Part shown: positions 1-7,707 of the stretch, one piece after another
Layout: each line of letters opens with the position of its first letter
Numbering within the stretch: position 1 is the first letter of the stretch
NCBI RefSeq assembly: GCF_900176535.1
Contig: NZ_FWXT01000002.1
Location: 434,001-498,000 of the forward strand
DNA length: 64,000 bases
Source of the DNA: Pedobacter africanus
GTDB lineage: Bacteria > Bacteroidota > Bacteroidia > Sphingobacteriales > Sphingobacteriaceae
Direction: 5' to 3'
Notes under the pieces: model-generated
What the model saw: the letters and a program-made list of their open reading frames with translations, nothing else
The model's database searches: none
What the model was told of the DNA's origin: nothing
Made by a program: the position numbers and the translations under genes

Positions 1-1
1 T

Positions 2-601
2 GAAAACAAAACCGGGGCTTTGATTGGGCGGAGGGTGAAAGGCAAAAATGTGATTAGCGCAGTTCCGCACAGCGCTGCAAAAACCAGAACGCCTGCCCAG
101 CTTGATCAACAATTGCAATTTAAGCGCGTGGTGGCGTTTATGAGAAGCTTTAACGAGTTGATTGCAATTGGCTTTGCAAAGGGAAAAAACAAAGGAAATG
201 CTTTTAATGCAGCTGTAAAGTTTAATTACAAACACCTTATTGGTGGAACAAGCGACCAGGCAGGGATAGCCTGCCAGAAGCTGGTATACAGCCGGGGCTG
301 TCTTGCCGGGCCGCTTGCTCCGCTGATTAGCCTGGGCACTGATGAAATTTGGGTAAGCTGGCAGCAGGACAGGCAACACCTGTTTAACCTGGGCTCAGAC
401 AAAGCCAGCTTTTTGGTGTATTGCCCGGAAAAAAATCTGGTATTGAAGTTTGTGGATGTTGAAAGGAGGGCTGCACTGGCCTATAGCATTAACCTACCGC
501 CAGGTACAACTGGCGCCCAATGCTATGTGTTTATGAGTTTTAGAAGTGCAGATGGCAAAAATGTAAGCGACAGCAGGTTTATAGGATTAATTAATATTTA
601 A
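2..601 (+). CDS. DUF6266 family protein, 5'-truncated by window edge
   Basis: The frame is open from base 2 to the TAA at 599-601, and the first codon that could start (TTG at 20) lies inside the conserved part, so the true start is upstream of the window. The visible 199 residues carry the middle and C-terminal part of a DUF6266-type protein: a basic region with a PHSAAKTRTPAQLDQQ stretch, then an all-beta C-terminus ending in SRFIGLINI. The neighbour starting 4 bases downstream is a paralogue with the same layout. The family is frequent in Bacteroidota and has no assigned function; no signal peptide can be judged because the N-terminus is missing. Confidence 0.75.
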   Translation, partial: ENKTGALIGRRVKGKNVISAVPHSAAKTRTPAQLDQQLQFKRVVAFMRSFNELIAIGFAKGKNKGNAFNAAVKFNYKHLIGGTSDQAGIACQKLVYSRGCLAGPLAPLISLGTDEIWVSWQQDRQHLFNLGSDKASFLVYCPEKNLVLKFVDVERRAALAYSINLPPGTTGAQCYVFMSFRSADGKNVSDSRFIGLINI

Positions 602-604
602 GTT

Positions 605-1240
605 ATGGCAGTATATAACAAGGGCATTTTTGGTGCCTGTAAAGGGAAAATTGGCAAGCTTGTATTTTATGAGCTAAATGGTAAACAAGTGGTGCGCACG
701 CAGGGCAAACACAACCGGCAGGCAACCGTGCTGCAACTGCAGAACAGGGCCGAGTTGAATGCGGTGATGCAATTTTTAAAGCCCATACGGGAGTTTGTTA
801 ATGCCGGCTTCGAAAAGGCCGCCAGGGGCAGCACAAAATCGGCCTACAATGTAGCCGTATCTTACAATAAACGAAATGCAGTAACCGGTACCTACCCGGA
901 TGTAACGATTAGATATGAAAGTGCAGGGCTAACTGAGGGAACCATGAACCGGGCTGACGCACCTGCTGTAGAACTAACTACGGCCGGCCTGAGCTTTAGC
1001 TGGGCCTGCCCGCCCGATTTACCATGGCCCAGGCCCAATGATCAGGTAATGCTTTTGGCTTACTTTCCGGAACTGCAAAGTGCCGAATATATATTGTATG
1101 GTGTAGCCAGATTTGAATGTGCAGCCATTTTGAGTTTGCCTGCCGCTTTGTTAACTGAACATATGGAGGTATATATTTCTTTTATAGCACAGGACAGGAA
1201 ACAGGTTGCGAATAGCAGCTATTTAGGGAGGTTTAATTAA
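605..1240 (+). CDS. DUF6266 family protein (tandem paralogue)
   Basis: 211 residues from ATG 605. The N-terminus (MAVYNKGIFGACKGKIGKLV) has the glycine-rich GxxGKIG pattern typical of DUF6266 proteins, followed by a basic, Gln/Asn-rich segment and a beta-rich C-terminal half ending in SSYLGRFN, which mirrors the end of the preceding gene. The 4-base gap to that gene implies co-transcription. Function is unknown; such proteins usually occur in tandem sets in Pedobacter-like genomes. Confidence 0.8.
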   Translation: MAVYNKGIFGACKGKIGKLVFYELNGKQVVRTQGKHNRQATVLQLQNRAELNAVMQFLKPIREFVNAGFEKAARGSTKSAYNVAVSYNKRNAVTGTYPDVTIRYESAGLTEGTMNRADAPAVELTTAGLSFSWACPPDLPWPRPNDQVMLLAYFPELQSAEYILYGVARFECAAILSLPAALLTEHMEVYISFIAQDRKQVANSSYLGRFN

Positions 1241-1380
1241 GACGAAGGATTGGCACCTCATGCAGTTATAAGATAATATAATTTTTTTTAGTGTCGACTG
1301 GATGGCTTGTGCTTACCAATTGTATTAGTTATAAAAACAACGTATAATGGAAAATTTATAAGCACTTAAAATCATAAAAC

Positions 1381-1464
1381 ATGAAAAATCAAAAAAGTAA
1401 GCTCCCAGCACAAAAAACAAAAACTTTGTATTCTTTTAAAAAATCAATCGTTGTCTCGTCCTAA
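1381..1464 (+). CDS. Possible 27-residue basic peptide
   Basis: A short ATG-started frame reading MKNQKSKLPAQKTKTLYSFK and seven more residues ending in VVSS. It is strongly basic at the start and rich in Ser/Thr/Lys. It sits in a 440-base gap after the DUF6266 pair with AT-rich DNA upstream. Nothing proves it is translated. The composition is reminiscent of short ribosomal-peptide precursors in Bacteroidota, but there is no double-glycine site and no modification gene nearby. Confidence 0.2.
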   Translation: MKNQKSKLPAQKTKTLYSFKKSIVVSS

Positions 1465-1558
1465 AAAAACTTTACAGGCATTAATCGTGTGGGTATTATT
1501 GGTGGCCGCATTTGTGATTTTTATGTTGTTCTTGATCATCAGGTATTTAAGAAGTTGA
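1451..1558 (+). CDS. Possible small single-span membrane peptide
   Basis: This frame overlaps the 3' end of the 27-residue ORF and encodes about 35 residues from a TTG at 1451: a short basic head (SRPKK), then a hydrophobic stretch of about 24 residues (WVLLVAAFVIFMLFLII) and a basic tail (RYLRS). The topology is that of a one-span membrane peptide. The weak start and the lack of an RBS leave open that it is chance or a remnant of a gene frameshifted from the preceding ORF. Confidence 0.22.
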   Translation: MSRPKKTLQALIVWVLLVAAFVIFMLFLIIRYLRS

Positions 1559-1683
1559 AAGATTTATCCATTTATCTGATATGCTAAGGCGTTAAAAAAA
1601 CAATCCTATCGTCACGGCTATCGAGACTATGGCGGTGAAAGAAATCTGGTCATCACAGCCTGGGGTTCATAAAATAGTTTCTA

Positions 1684-2004
1684 TTAATTTAATATAATTT
1701 CCGGCATCATATGCCTTTCACTCATTTCATCAAGATAAAGTCGATCAATATGTTCCAGTAATCTTTTAAAATCAGCATCTGTAATATTCAAAACAGAGTG
1801 GTAAATAACCTCACATAAATGCTGATCGTTATAAGATTCAACTAAGAACTTTACCAGTGTGAGTTCATTTTCGATAGCCTGGTCATATACACGGATCGAT
1901 ATTTTTTTATTGAAGCCTATAGTCTGGAAAGATGTGTTAAAGAAGCCAAAGTGCTGCTGATAGCTTAATGACCTGGTATTTATAATCACTCTTTCTTTGC
2001 CCAA
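1684..2004 (-). CDS. Hypothetical protein, probable 5'-degraded membrane protein
   Basis: 106 residues from a TTG at 2004; not a family I recognise. The frame does not begin there: it stays open upstream to a stop at 2158-2160 and encodes a hydrophobic segment (EGIIVAALAFSVLEFFTLKY) directly before the called start, so a membrane span belongs to this protein. No ATG, GTG or TTG exists in that upstream part, which points to a frameshift or a lost start. The C-terminal part, with IINTRSLSYQQ followed by mixed strand/helix, could be a soluble domain on the cytoplasmic side. Confidence 0.4.
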   Translation of the reverse strand: MGKERVIINTRSLSYQQHFGFFNTSFQTIGFNKKISIRVYDQAIENELTLVKFLVESYNDQHLCEVIYHSVLNITDADFKRLLEHIDRLYLDEMSERHMMPEIILN

Positions 2005-2215
2005 AAGGTTCCATAAAGTATATTTAAGGGTAAAAAATTCCAGTACAGAAAAAGCAAGGGCGGCAACAATTATACCCTCAATGAATGAAATAATGAACGC
2101 ATAGCAATATCTGCCACAAAAGGGTTTGGTACTACTTCTGTGCCTGCAAACTATAAATTATCAAGGCAATTTAAGCGATAACAATAGCTATATTTAGCCT
2201 TACCATTCATTTTAT

Positions 2216-2908
2216 ATGAAATCAGATCTGGAAGAATTAATTGAGGCTTGTGAAAACGAGAAAGCAGAACTCGAAAAACAGATTTCCGAGTATGCTTCGG
2301 AAGGCGATTACTTATATGCCTATCACCATCAAAAAGGCCTGAAAAAGCTTAATGGGATGCTTGACGTTCTTAAGGGGCTACAAAATCCCTTATATAAAAG
2401 TATTACGGAAGAAGAGCGGCGCATGAGTAATATAAAAAAACAGATGGACCGCGCCAGGCTTATGGGAGTTGGTGCTTTTTGGGAAAATATGATCAAGGAA
2501 AGCGAAACCAGGATCCAGAATTTAAAGCGAGAGGCTGTTAAACCGGGGTATGATAGCCAGGAGGTGGACGAAGCGTTGTTCAGCCTGGCCAATGGAACTG
2601 TAAAAGGGTTTAAACTTTATTTTAAGACTTCTCCTGATGTATTTGTAAGTTTTAAACTAACAGATCAAGATATAGACGTCATGTTGCAATACGATGCGGC
2701 TGCCTATGAGGAATACGGAAACACTTTTCGGAAAACGAATCAGTTTAAGAATTTGGGCTTTCAGTTGGAGGGTGATCATTGGATATATCATTATCCAGTG
2801 AATAAGTTTAAAGATGCTTTAGAGATCAAGACTATGTTGGCCCGTTTAATTTATGATGTGTTTTATTACGATAGTAGGTATGATGTTGCAAGAATTGTTT
2901 ATGATTAA
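2216..2908 (+). CDS. Hypothetical protein with N-terminal coiled coil
   Basis: 230 residues from ATG 2216. Residues 1-110 are highly charged and helical; residues 17-50 (SEYASEGDYLYAYHHQKGLK) resemble the UVR-type helical hairpin found in UvrB/UvrC-like proteins, though this is only a visual similarity. Residues 120-230 look like a compact alpha/beta domain (DVFVSFKLTDQDIDVMLQYD). There is no signal peptide or membrane span, so it is probably cytoplasmic. A strong terminator lies 110 bases downstream. Function unknown. Confidence 0.65.
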   Translation: MKSDLEELIEACENEKAELEKQISEYASEGDYLYAYHHQKGLKKLNGMLDVLKGLQNPLYKSITEEERRMSNIKKQMDRARLMGVGAFWENMIKESETRIQNLKREAVKPGYDSQEVDEALFSLANGTVKGFKLYFKTSPDVFVSFKLTDQDIDVMLQYDAAAYEEYGNTFRKTNQFKNLGFQLEGDHWIYHYPVNKFKDALEIKTMLARLIYDVFYYDSRYDVARIVYD

Positions 2909-3017
2909 TGTTAAAGTCATGAAAAATTTAACTTCTGAAAATCAAAGCCGGGCGGTTTTGCTGACTTAATTTTTATTTCGTGAAAAAAATGTAAAATACA
3001 ACGAGAGCGTTAATTTT

Positions 3018-3057
3018 AGCGGGAGCATCCATTCGTGGTTGTTCCCGCTTTTTTTTT
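3018..3057 (+). terminator. Rho-independent terminator
   Basis: Stem AGCGGGA (3018-3024) pairs with TCCCGCT (3043-3049) and is followed by nine T residues. It closes the transcript of the 2216-2908 gene. Confidence 0.85.
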
Positions 3058-3090
3058 CAGTATTAAGCGATTGAAATCTTAACTTTAACC

Positions 3091-3855
3091 ATGAGGTTTG
3101 AAGTTTATTTGCCTTGCAGGGAGTTGCTGCCCTACGTAAAGCAGCTGGTTATTTCTGAAAATGAAAATGCTGCCACTTATACCGTGTTGCCTGATACTGC
3201 ACTGGTAATCGGCTTTCAATACAGTGGCCGATTGGCTTACCTTAATCATGGGCTTAAAAACCCATTGTCTACTGCTGGGGTAACCGGATTAAGGGATACT
3301 TATCGTGTATTTCAAAATACTGCTGGTGTAGGCTCGGTACTGGTGGTGTTCAGGGAAAATGGGGCGGCCAGGTTTTTAAGTACTCCTTTGCATGAACTGT
3401 TTGGCGAAAGCCTTTCGTTGGAACACTTTTTTGCCCGCCAGTCACTCCTTGAACTGGAAGAAAACCTGGTTAACTGCGATAGTGACATAGCCCGCATCCG
3501 CCTGGTTGAAAACTTCCTTATCGCTCATTTAAATGAGCGCCCTGCAGATCTGCTGGTAGTCAAAGCCCTGCAATACATCCATGAATCTAAAGGTACTATA
3601 CGGATAGCTAAGCTGGCTGCAATGCTGCACACCAGTGCCAGCCCGCTCGAAAAGCGCTTTCGTCTGGAAGTTGGTGCCTCTCCTAAGAAATTTGCAACCA
3701 TTGTACGCGCCCGTTATGTACTGGCCGCCATGGAGCATGGTAACCAGGGTTATGCCGAATACCTGTTAGCCTTTTACGACCAGGCTCATTTTATCAAAGA
3801 CTTTAAAAAGTTTGCTTCCGTTACGCCCGAACAATACTTAAAGCAATTGAAATAA
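3091..3855 (+). CDS. AraC family transcriptional regulator
   Basis: 254 residues. The N-terminal half (residues 1-130) is a beta-rich sensor domain of the DUF6597 type (PYVKQLVISENE at residues 14-25; PDTALVIGFQYSG). The C-terminal about 100 residues form the AraC double helix-turn-helix: KALQYIHESKGTIRIAKLAA, then RFRLEVGASPKKFATIVRAR and DQAHFIKDFKKFASVTPEQY, the classic final motif. It probably controls the DUF1398 gene that follows after 63 bases in the same direction. Ligand unknown. Confidence 0.9.
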   Translation: MRFEVYLPCRELLPYVKQLVISENENAATYTVLPDTALVIGFQYSGRLAYLNHGLKNPLSTAGVTGLRDTYRVFQNTAGVGSVLVVFRENGAARFLSTPLHELFGESLSLEHFFARQSLLELEENLVNCDSDIARIRLVENFLIAHLNERPADLLVVKALQYIHESKGTIRIAKLAAMLHTSASPLEKRFRLEVGASPKKFATIVRARYVLAAMEHGNQGYAEYLLAFYDQAHFIKDFKKFASVTPEQYLKQLK

Positions 3856-3918
3856 ACGGATTTTTACAATGAGCGCTGGCCCGGCCGCGATACCTTTGAA
3901 TAACAAAATTTAAATACG

Positions 3919-4314
3919 ATGTTCACAGTACAACAAATGAAGGCAGCCCACGCCAAAGTAAAAACAGGTGCAGATTTTCCTGGTTATGTAAAAGAGATCA
4001 AACAACTGGGCTTGATACATTATGATTTTATGGTCAAAGACGGTAGCACTGTTTACCATGGTGCAGGTGGTTTACAGGTTAGCAGTGATCCGGTCTATCC
4101 TGAAAAAGCAATTTCAGAAGCAGCATCGCCTGCAGCCGTTAAACAGATCATATCCGAACACCAGCAAGGTAAAAGCGATTTCCTTACCTTTTGCGATTTA
4201 GTGGCAGAAGCGGGCGTTGAAAAATGGGTGGTAGACACGGAGGCCATGGTATGTAGTTATTATGACCTTTTAGGCAACATCATGCTGGCAGAACCTATAC
4301 CTGATGGATATTGA
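3919..4314 (+). CDS. DUF1398 family protein (YbcV-like)
   Basis: 131 residues, the usual length for DUF1398. Typical features are the start MFTVQQMKAAHAKVKTGADF, the central IKQLGLIHYDFMVKDGS stretch followed by YHG, and the end GVEKWVVDTEAMVCSYYD. It has no signal peptide. The family includes E. coli YbcV and phage-associated members and has no defined activity. It follows an AraC regulator on the same strand and is plausibly its target. Confidence 0.85.
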   Translation: MFTVQQMKAAHAKVKTGADFPGYVKEIKQLGLIHYDFMVKDGSTVYHGAGGLQVSSDPVYPEKAISEAASPAAVKQIISEHQQGKSDFLTFCDLVAEAGVEKWVVDTEAMVCSYYDLLGNIMLAEPIPDGY

Positions 4315-4319
4315 ATATT

Positions 4320-4380
4320 CCATTTTGCAGTTTTAATATGCAAAATAAACCTGTTTTTGCTTAAATAAAATGCAAAATGG
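4320..4380. terminator. Inverted repeat between convergent genes
   Basis: CCATTTTGCA (4320-4329) is repeated as TGCAAAATGG (4371-4380), with a nested second pair of TTTTGCA/TGCAAAA in between. It lies between the stop codons of the convergent 3919-4314 and 4399-4635 genes, where a two-way terminator is expected. The stem is AT-rich, so efficiency is uncertain. Confidence 0.4.
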
Positions 4381-4398
4381 AGAGTTTAAAGCTGAATA

Positions 4399-4635
4399 TT
4401 AGTGGCTGTGCTTCCAGTTTTCGTAAAACTGGATTTGGTCCCTGATGGAGTTCAATAAGGGCATATCCAGTTCGCAGCCAAGGGCTTCGCAGCGTGCGTG
4501 GTCTTTCTCATCGAGTTGAATTGTACCAATGACTTCTTCCTCTATATAAATTTGATATCGCGAGTTGTCTAGAGGCTTGATGTTATAAAATTTGCCTTGC
4601 CCATTGTAAGCAACCTCTATTCTGAATTGTTCCAT
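4399..4635 (-). CDS. Small hypothetical protein
   Basis: 78 residues from ATG 4635, starting MEQFRIEVAYNGQGKFYNIK. The pattern (F-x-I-x-V, a following strand, Y-x-I-x-x-x-x-x-x-G-T-I/V, then an acidic helix) resembles the 85-residue protein encoded at 13434-13691, which suggests both belong to one small family. No signal peptide. Function unknown. Confidence 0.65.
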   Translation of the reverse strand: MEQFRIEVAYNGQGKFYNIKPLDNSRYQIYIEEEVIGTIQLDEKDHARCEALGCELDMPLLNSIRDQIQFYENWKHSH

Positions 4636-4823
4636 CTTTTAATTTTTATGGTATTAAATGTAAAATGAGTTAGTTTAACAATGGTTGAGCCGGGATTGTT
4701 TAGAAACAGTATATCGCAATTAAAATGCTGTAATACCAAGGCAGCTGCTTGCTCGTTGCTATCTTTGCCCGGAGTATTTATATATTATGGAAATTAACGT
4801 CTTAGAGTGGTCATTAATCACGA

Positions 4824-4953
4824 CGATTTCTCCATAAAAACCACCTATAAGCCATACAGTGGTGATAATCATCAGCAATTTGAAACGCTGCCTTTGATGA
4901 AATCATATTCTGTATAGTCGGGAACAACAAAAAGATGTTTTATTAAAGGGATA
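4824..4953 (-). pseudogene. Fossil of a CPBP intramembrane protease gene
   Basis: This stretch aligns with the core of the intact CPBP gene at 14158-14811 (its bases 14441-14570). The minus strand reads NIPLIKHLFVVPDYTEYDFI, matching IPVIKHLFTVPDYTEYNFI of the intact protein. One base is then missing, and in the shifted frame it continues LLMIITTVWLIGGFYGEIV. The catalytic EE of the intact copy is GE here. Neither end of the gene is recognisable. It lies just downstream of the Rpn nuclease gene. Confidence 0.75.
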
Positions 4954-4976
4954 TTTGTTTGCCTGTACGTAGCGTG

Positions 4977-5873
4977 TTATTTTTTGAGGACCAGGATTTC
5001 TTCTTTCGTAAGATCTGTCAGTTTTATGATGTCCTCGATAACAAAGCCCTGCTCAACCATTTTCAGGGCTATTTCTATAGATCTTTCATGCTTTCCTTTT
5101 AACTCACCCTGCGCTACAGCATAGTCCATAACATTTTTATTGTCCCATTTCTGCTTTAAACTTCTGTTATACATCGCTCTTTCCTCCGCTGTTAAATTGG
5201 CATATTTAGCCAGGTTAAATAATCGGTCAAATTCCGGGCCGTTTAAATATTCTGGCTGTTTTTTAAATTCTGTTAAATGCTTAAACGCATACAGCCATTT
5301 TTCTAAATCTGTATATAATTCTACTGGCTTCTTAACAAAGTTAAGCATCTCTATGAAAATAAGATTGAGTTTATCATAGAATATTTTACCGGTATGCCTG
5401 ATGGCCAAGCAGATATCCTGAATGTATTCTGATCTAGGACTGTCTGGCAGGCAGAAGTCTTCCAGGAAAGCAATAAGATAAACCTCCGTAAGATTGTAGG
5501 CCCATTCTTTTCTGTTACCTTTTGGAGCCTGTTCACTTATAGCCCTTGAAGTGTAAAAAAGTGCCCGTTCCTTAAAATGTTTCTGATAACCACGCTGAAT
5601 TTCGATAATAAATTTACTGCCATCAGCATCTGTACAAAATACGTCAAATACCGCTCCACCTTCCTCAGAAATTTCGCCGGGGAAGTCGGTCTTTCCGTAC
5701 TCAATGTCAATAATGTACTTTCTACCTTTAAAAAGGTGGTTTAATAAACCGATCAGAATCGGTTTACTTTCTTCGGTTGCCAGGAGTCTCTTGAAAGAGA
5801 AGTCAACAAAAGGATCTATGTAAGTTGTTGTTTGGTTTAAGTCTGCTTGCATATTCATAAAATATGCAGACAA
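4977..5873 (-). CDS. Rpn family PD-(D/E)XK nuclease / putative transposase
   Basis: 298 residues. The N-terminal 200 residues match the PDDEXK_2 / Rpn family: YIDPFVDFSFKRLLATEESK, then the nuclease core with Asp77 in AVFDVFC and Glu91-x-Gln93 in IIEIQRG, and FKERALFYTSRAISEQ. The C-terminal part has the family's AMYNRSLKQKWDN region and a repeat-like helical tail (GELKGKHERSIEIALKMVEQ). Such proteins promote DNA exchange in enteric Rpn relatives; in Bacteroidota they are numerous and untested. ATG at 5873; an alternative start is M6 or M8. Next to an IS-like scar. Confidence 0.88.
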   Translation of the reverse strand: MSAYFMNMQADLNQTTTYIDPFVDFSFKRLLATEESKPILIGLLNHLFKGRKYIIDIEYGKTDFPGEISEEGGAVFDVFCTDADGSKFIIEIQRGYQKHFKERALFYTSRAISEQAPKGNRKEWAYNLTEVYLIAFLEDFCLPDSPRSEYIQDICLAIRHTGKIFYDKLNLIFIEMLNFVKKPVELYTDLEKWLYAFKHLTEFKKQPEYLNGPEFDRLFNLAKYANLTAEERAMYNRSLKQKWDNKNVMDYAVAQGELKGKHERSIEIALKMVEQGFVIEDIIKLTDLTKEEILVLKK

Positions 5874-6529
5874 ACCTACACCGGTTATTTTTCAATTTAA
5901 AGAACTCTGTGAACTTCAGGAAACTGTCCGGAAATTGGCATGTTTTCTGAAATCGGATTTTGTTTTGTGAGTGTTTGATGTAAGTAAACAAAATTAAATT
6001 ACGTGGCACGTATACGCGGTTTGTTACATGTCCTGTTCAGGCCTTGCAACTAGTAGCGGGAAAATAACTTTTAATCTGCGGCAGGGCTTTCAAGCCCCTA
6101 ATGGATGGCCTAATAGCATATTAAAAAGGGTAAATTTATTGATCTCATCTTTTAGTCGCCTGGACTTGGTGTCGGCTGCAGGATTCGAATCGTTTATAGG
6201 TCTTTATTTGAGTTGATTGGTCAAAAGGGAAAGGATAGACCCTCAAGATGCCTGGTTTTCGTCGAAAAATGCCCTGAAGATAGAGACGCTAATTTTTAGG
6301 GAGTGTCGATCAGCAGTTCTGTAATGTTGGAAGGATTGGTTATATTCGGTTAAACGAAAGAGGTGATTTCTACCCCTTACTATAGCCAATCAGGTGGCTA
6401 CTTTGCTCCGGAATAAGGGGGTACTTTCCTCGGAATATGCACCCAAAGGCCACTACTAAGCCCTCGCTCTCCTAAGTTCTCCAATTTCACAACAATAATA
6501 TTTTAATTCCGGGCATAACTTAACCTAAG
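5874..6529. other. Gene-poor stretch with IS-like debris
   Basis: No convincing gene in about 650 bases. The frame at 6028-6216 has no codon-usage or motif support. The one recognisable element is the repeat at 6391-6442, listed separately. Confidence 0.5.
6391..6442 (+). mobile_element. Probable IS21-type terminal repeat remnant
   Basis: Two tandem, imperfect units: GGTGGCTACTTTGCTCCGGA (from 6393) and GGGTACTTTCCTCGGAAT (6419-6436). Repeated units of the GGTGGCT...CCGGAAT kind are what I remember from the ends of IS21-family elements in Bacteroidota. No istA/istB coding sequence is visible within the window, so this is a solo end or a deletion scar. Confidence 0.45.
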
Positions 6530-6557
6530 AATCCAGCTGTTTGGCTGGATTTTTTGT
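6530..6557 (+). terminator. Rho-independent terminator-like hairpin
   Basis: AATCCAGC (6530-6537) pairs with GCTGGATT (6544-6551), followed by a T-rich tract on the + strand. No intact + strand gene precedes it, so it is probably left over from a lost gene. It may also limit read-through towards the minus-strand DUF892 gene. Confidence 0.6.
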
Positions 6558-6589
6558 TTTATCTAATCTTTAGGTTTTGCATTCATGAT

Positions 6590-7105
6590 CTACGATTCGA
6601 TGCCAGCAGTCTGGGGATAAATGATGTTACCGGAAATTTGTACCAGGTAGGCGTAATTGTTCTGGTTGTCATTTGCGCTTTGTCCGAGCAACAGCGCTGC
6701 ATGATCCTGTTTAAGTACTTCGGCCATGAGCTTTAGGTTTTGGTAGACGGTGACTTTGGCCGTAAATATATGCTGGCAAATTTGAAGGATGTTGATGTCT
6801 TTTAAGAGGGAAGACTTGGTAGTGGATTTGATCTGTTTTAAGATATCCAGCAGGCATTTGTCGATCGCGCTGATCTGAGCACTTTCTTTGCTTTTTAGCA
6901 GCTGCTGACATTGTTCAATACGTTCAATGTGTTGTTGGAGTTCTGTTGAAGCTGAGACCAGTGCACTTCTAAGTTCTTCGGTATAAGATAGTGGGGCCAG
7001 TTTTTCAAATGATTTTGCATACTTTTTTTCTGATTCCAGCAGCCTGGTGAGCTGCTGAAGATATAAACCTTGCAAATCTGTGTTTACTGGTTTCATTGTG
7101 TCCAT
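6590..7105 (-). CDS. DUF892 ferritin-like protein (YciE/YciF type)
   Basis: 171 residues, a four-helix ferritin-like protein. Residues 10-60 (LQGLYLQQLTRLLESEKKYA through EELRSALVSASTELQQHIER) match the start of DUF892, and the final helices (LMAEVLKQDHAALLLGQSAN) complete the bundle. The family is stress-induced (osmotic/oxidative) in other bacteria; the biochemical role is not settled. It lies upstream of an acidic protein gene and opposite an MscS gene, in keeping with a stress-response block. Confidence 0.8.
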   Translation of the reverse strand: MDTMKPVNTDLQGLYLQQLTRLLESEKKYAKSFEKLAPLSYTEELRSALVSASTELQQHIERIEQCQQLLKSKESAQISAIDKCLLDILKQIKSTTKSSLLKDINILQICQHIFTAKVTVYQNLKLMAEVLKQDHAALLLGQSANDNQNNYAYLVQISGNIIYPQTAGIES

Positions 7106-7164
7106 TTTTAGGTTAATGTTTTAAACTGTTTACCCGGAATTTCCCGGGTAAACAGTTGGGTGTT

Positions 7165-7488
7165 TTATGCCGGATCATCGTCCGGGTTTTCAAAATCTGC
7201 GTCTTCCTCGTCGCTAGAGGAACCTGAGTCTGGGTCGTTCTCAGGATCGATATCCAGATCATCTGAATTGTCAGTTTCCTGATCGATTTCCAGTTCTTCA
7301 CTTTCCTGTTCAAGACGGGTTCCTTCCCCGTCGGCAAATTCTGTTTCTCCGGGGGTGTAACCGGCTTGTTCATTATTGGCGCTGCCGTCCTGGTTGGTTT
7401 GTTCATGCTGTTCTTCGGGGTTTCGGCCGACCTGGAACTGTTCAGGGTTTATAATTTCTTCTTCTGGTAACTGATCTTGATTTTCCAT
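7165..7488 (-). CDS. Acidic low-complexity protein
   Basis: 107 residues, with more than a third Asp/Glu and a C-terminal run such as PDSGSSSDEEDADFENPDDD. No signal peptide and no fold can be recognised; it is likely intrinsically disordered. It precedes the DUF892 gene on the same strand by 59 bases, so the two may be co-transcribed. A second acidic protein (13159-13431) flanks the other side of this stress block. Confidence 0.6.
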   Translation of the reverse strand: MENQDQLPEEEIINPEQFQVGRNPEEQHEQTNQDGSANNEQAGYTPGETEFADGEGTRLEQESEELEIDQETDNSDDLDIDPENDPDSGSSSDEEDADFENPDDDPA

Positions 7489-7663
7489 AATTGTAGATTT
7501 TAGAAACGTATAACATTTTTTGATTGCTTAGGTTTTTGTTGTTTTTTTATTTGCATTTGCAACACAGTATGGCGGTATTGAGCAGTAAGGAATGCTTAGC
7601 TTTTGTTTTGATTTTCCTTCCGGCTCTTTTGAAAGAGATTTAAAACTTTTTGATCTCGCAGAG

Positions 7664-7705
7664 GTTTATGCCTTTATCTATTAGGTATGTAATCTTCAAC
7701 ACTAT
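7664..7705 (+). promoter_or_regulatory. 42-bp leader repeat, copy 1 (before mscS-type gene)
   Basis: This 42-bp block starts GTTTATGCCTTTATCTATTA and ends TAATCTTCAACACTAT. It recurs with 38 of 42 bases identical at 11301-11342, in front of the DUF4142 gene. Its position just before the start codon suggests a shared promoter/leader. Confidence 0.6.
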
Positions 7706-7707
7706 CA

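Noticed and set aside
1292..1320. TGTCGAC box similar to the LytTR-type repeats
   Set aside because: No partner box lies 21 bp away and no start codon follows at the right distance.
6165..6200. GGATTCGAATC resembling a tRNA T-arm
   Set aside because: No acceptor, D or anticodon stem can be built around it, and no CCA-like end fits.
6028..6216. 62-residue + strand frame in the gene-poor stretch
   Set aside because: No family similarity, no RBS, and the region looks like decayed DNA.
7113..7406. 97-residue minus-strand frame over the acidic protein gene
   Set aside because: It is a frame-shadow of the 7165-7488 gene; composition is Thr/Lys-rich noise without a start context.
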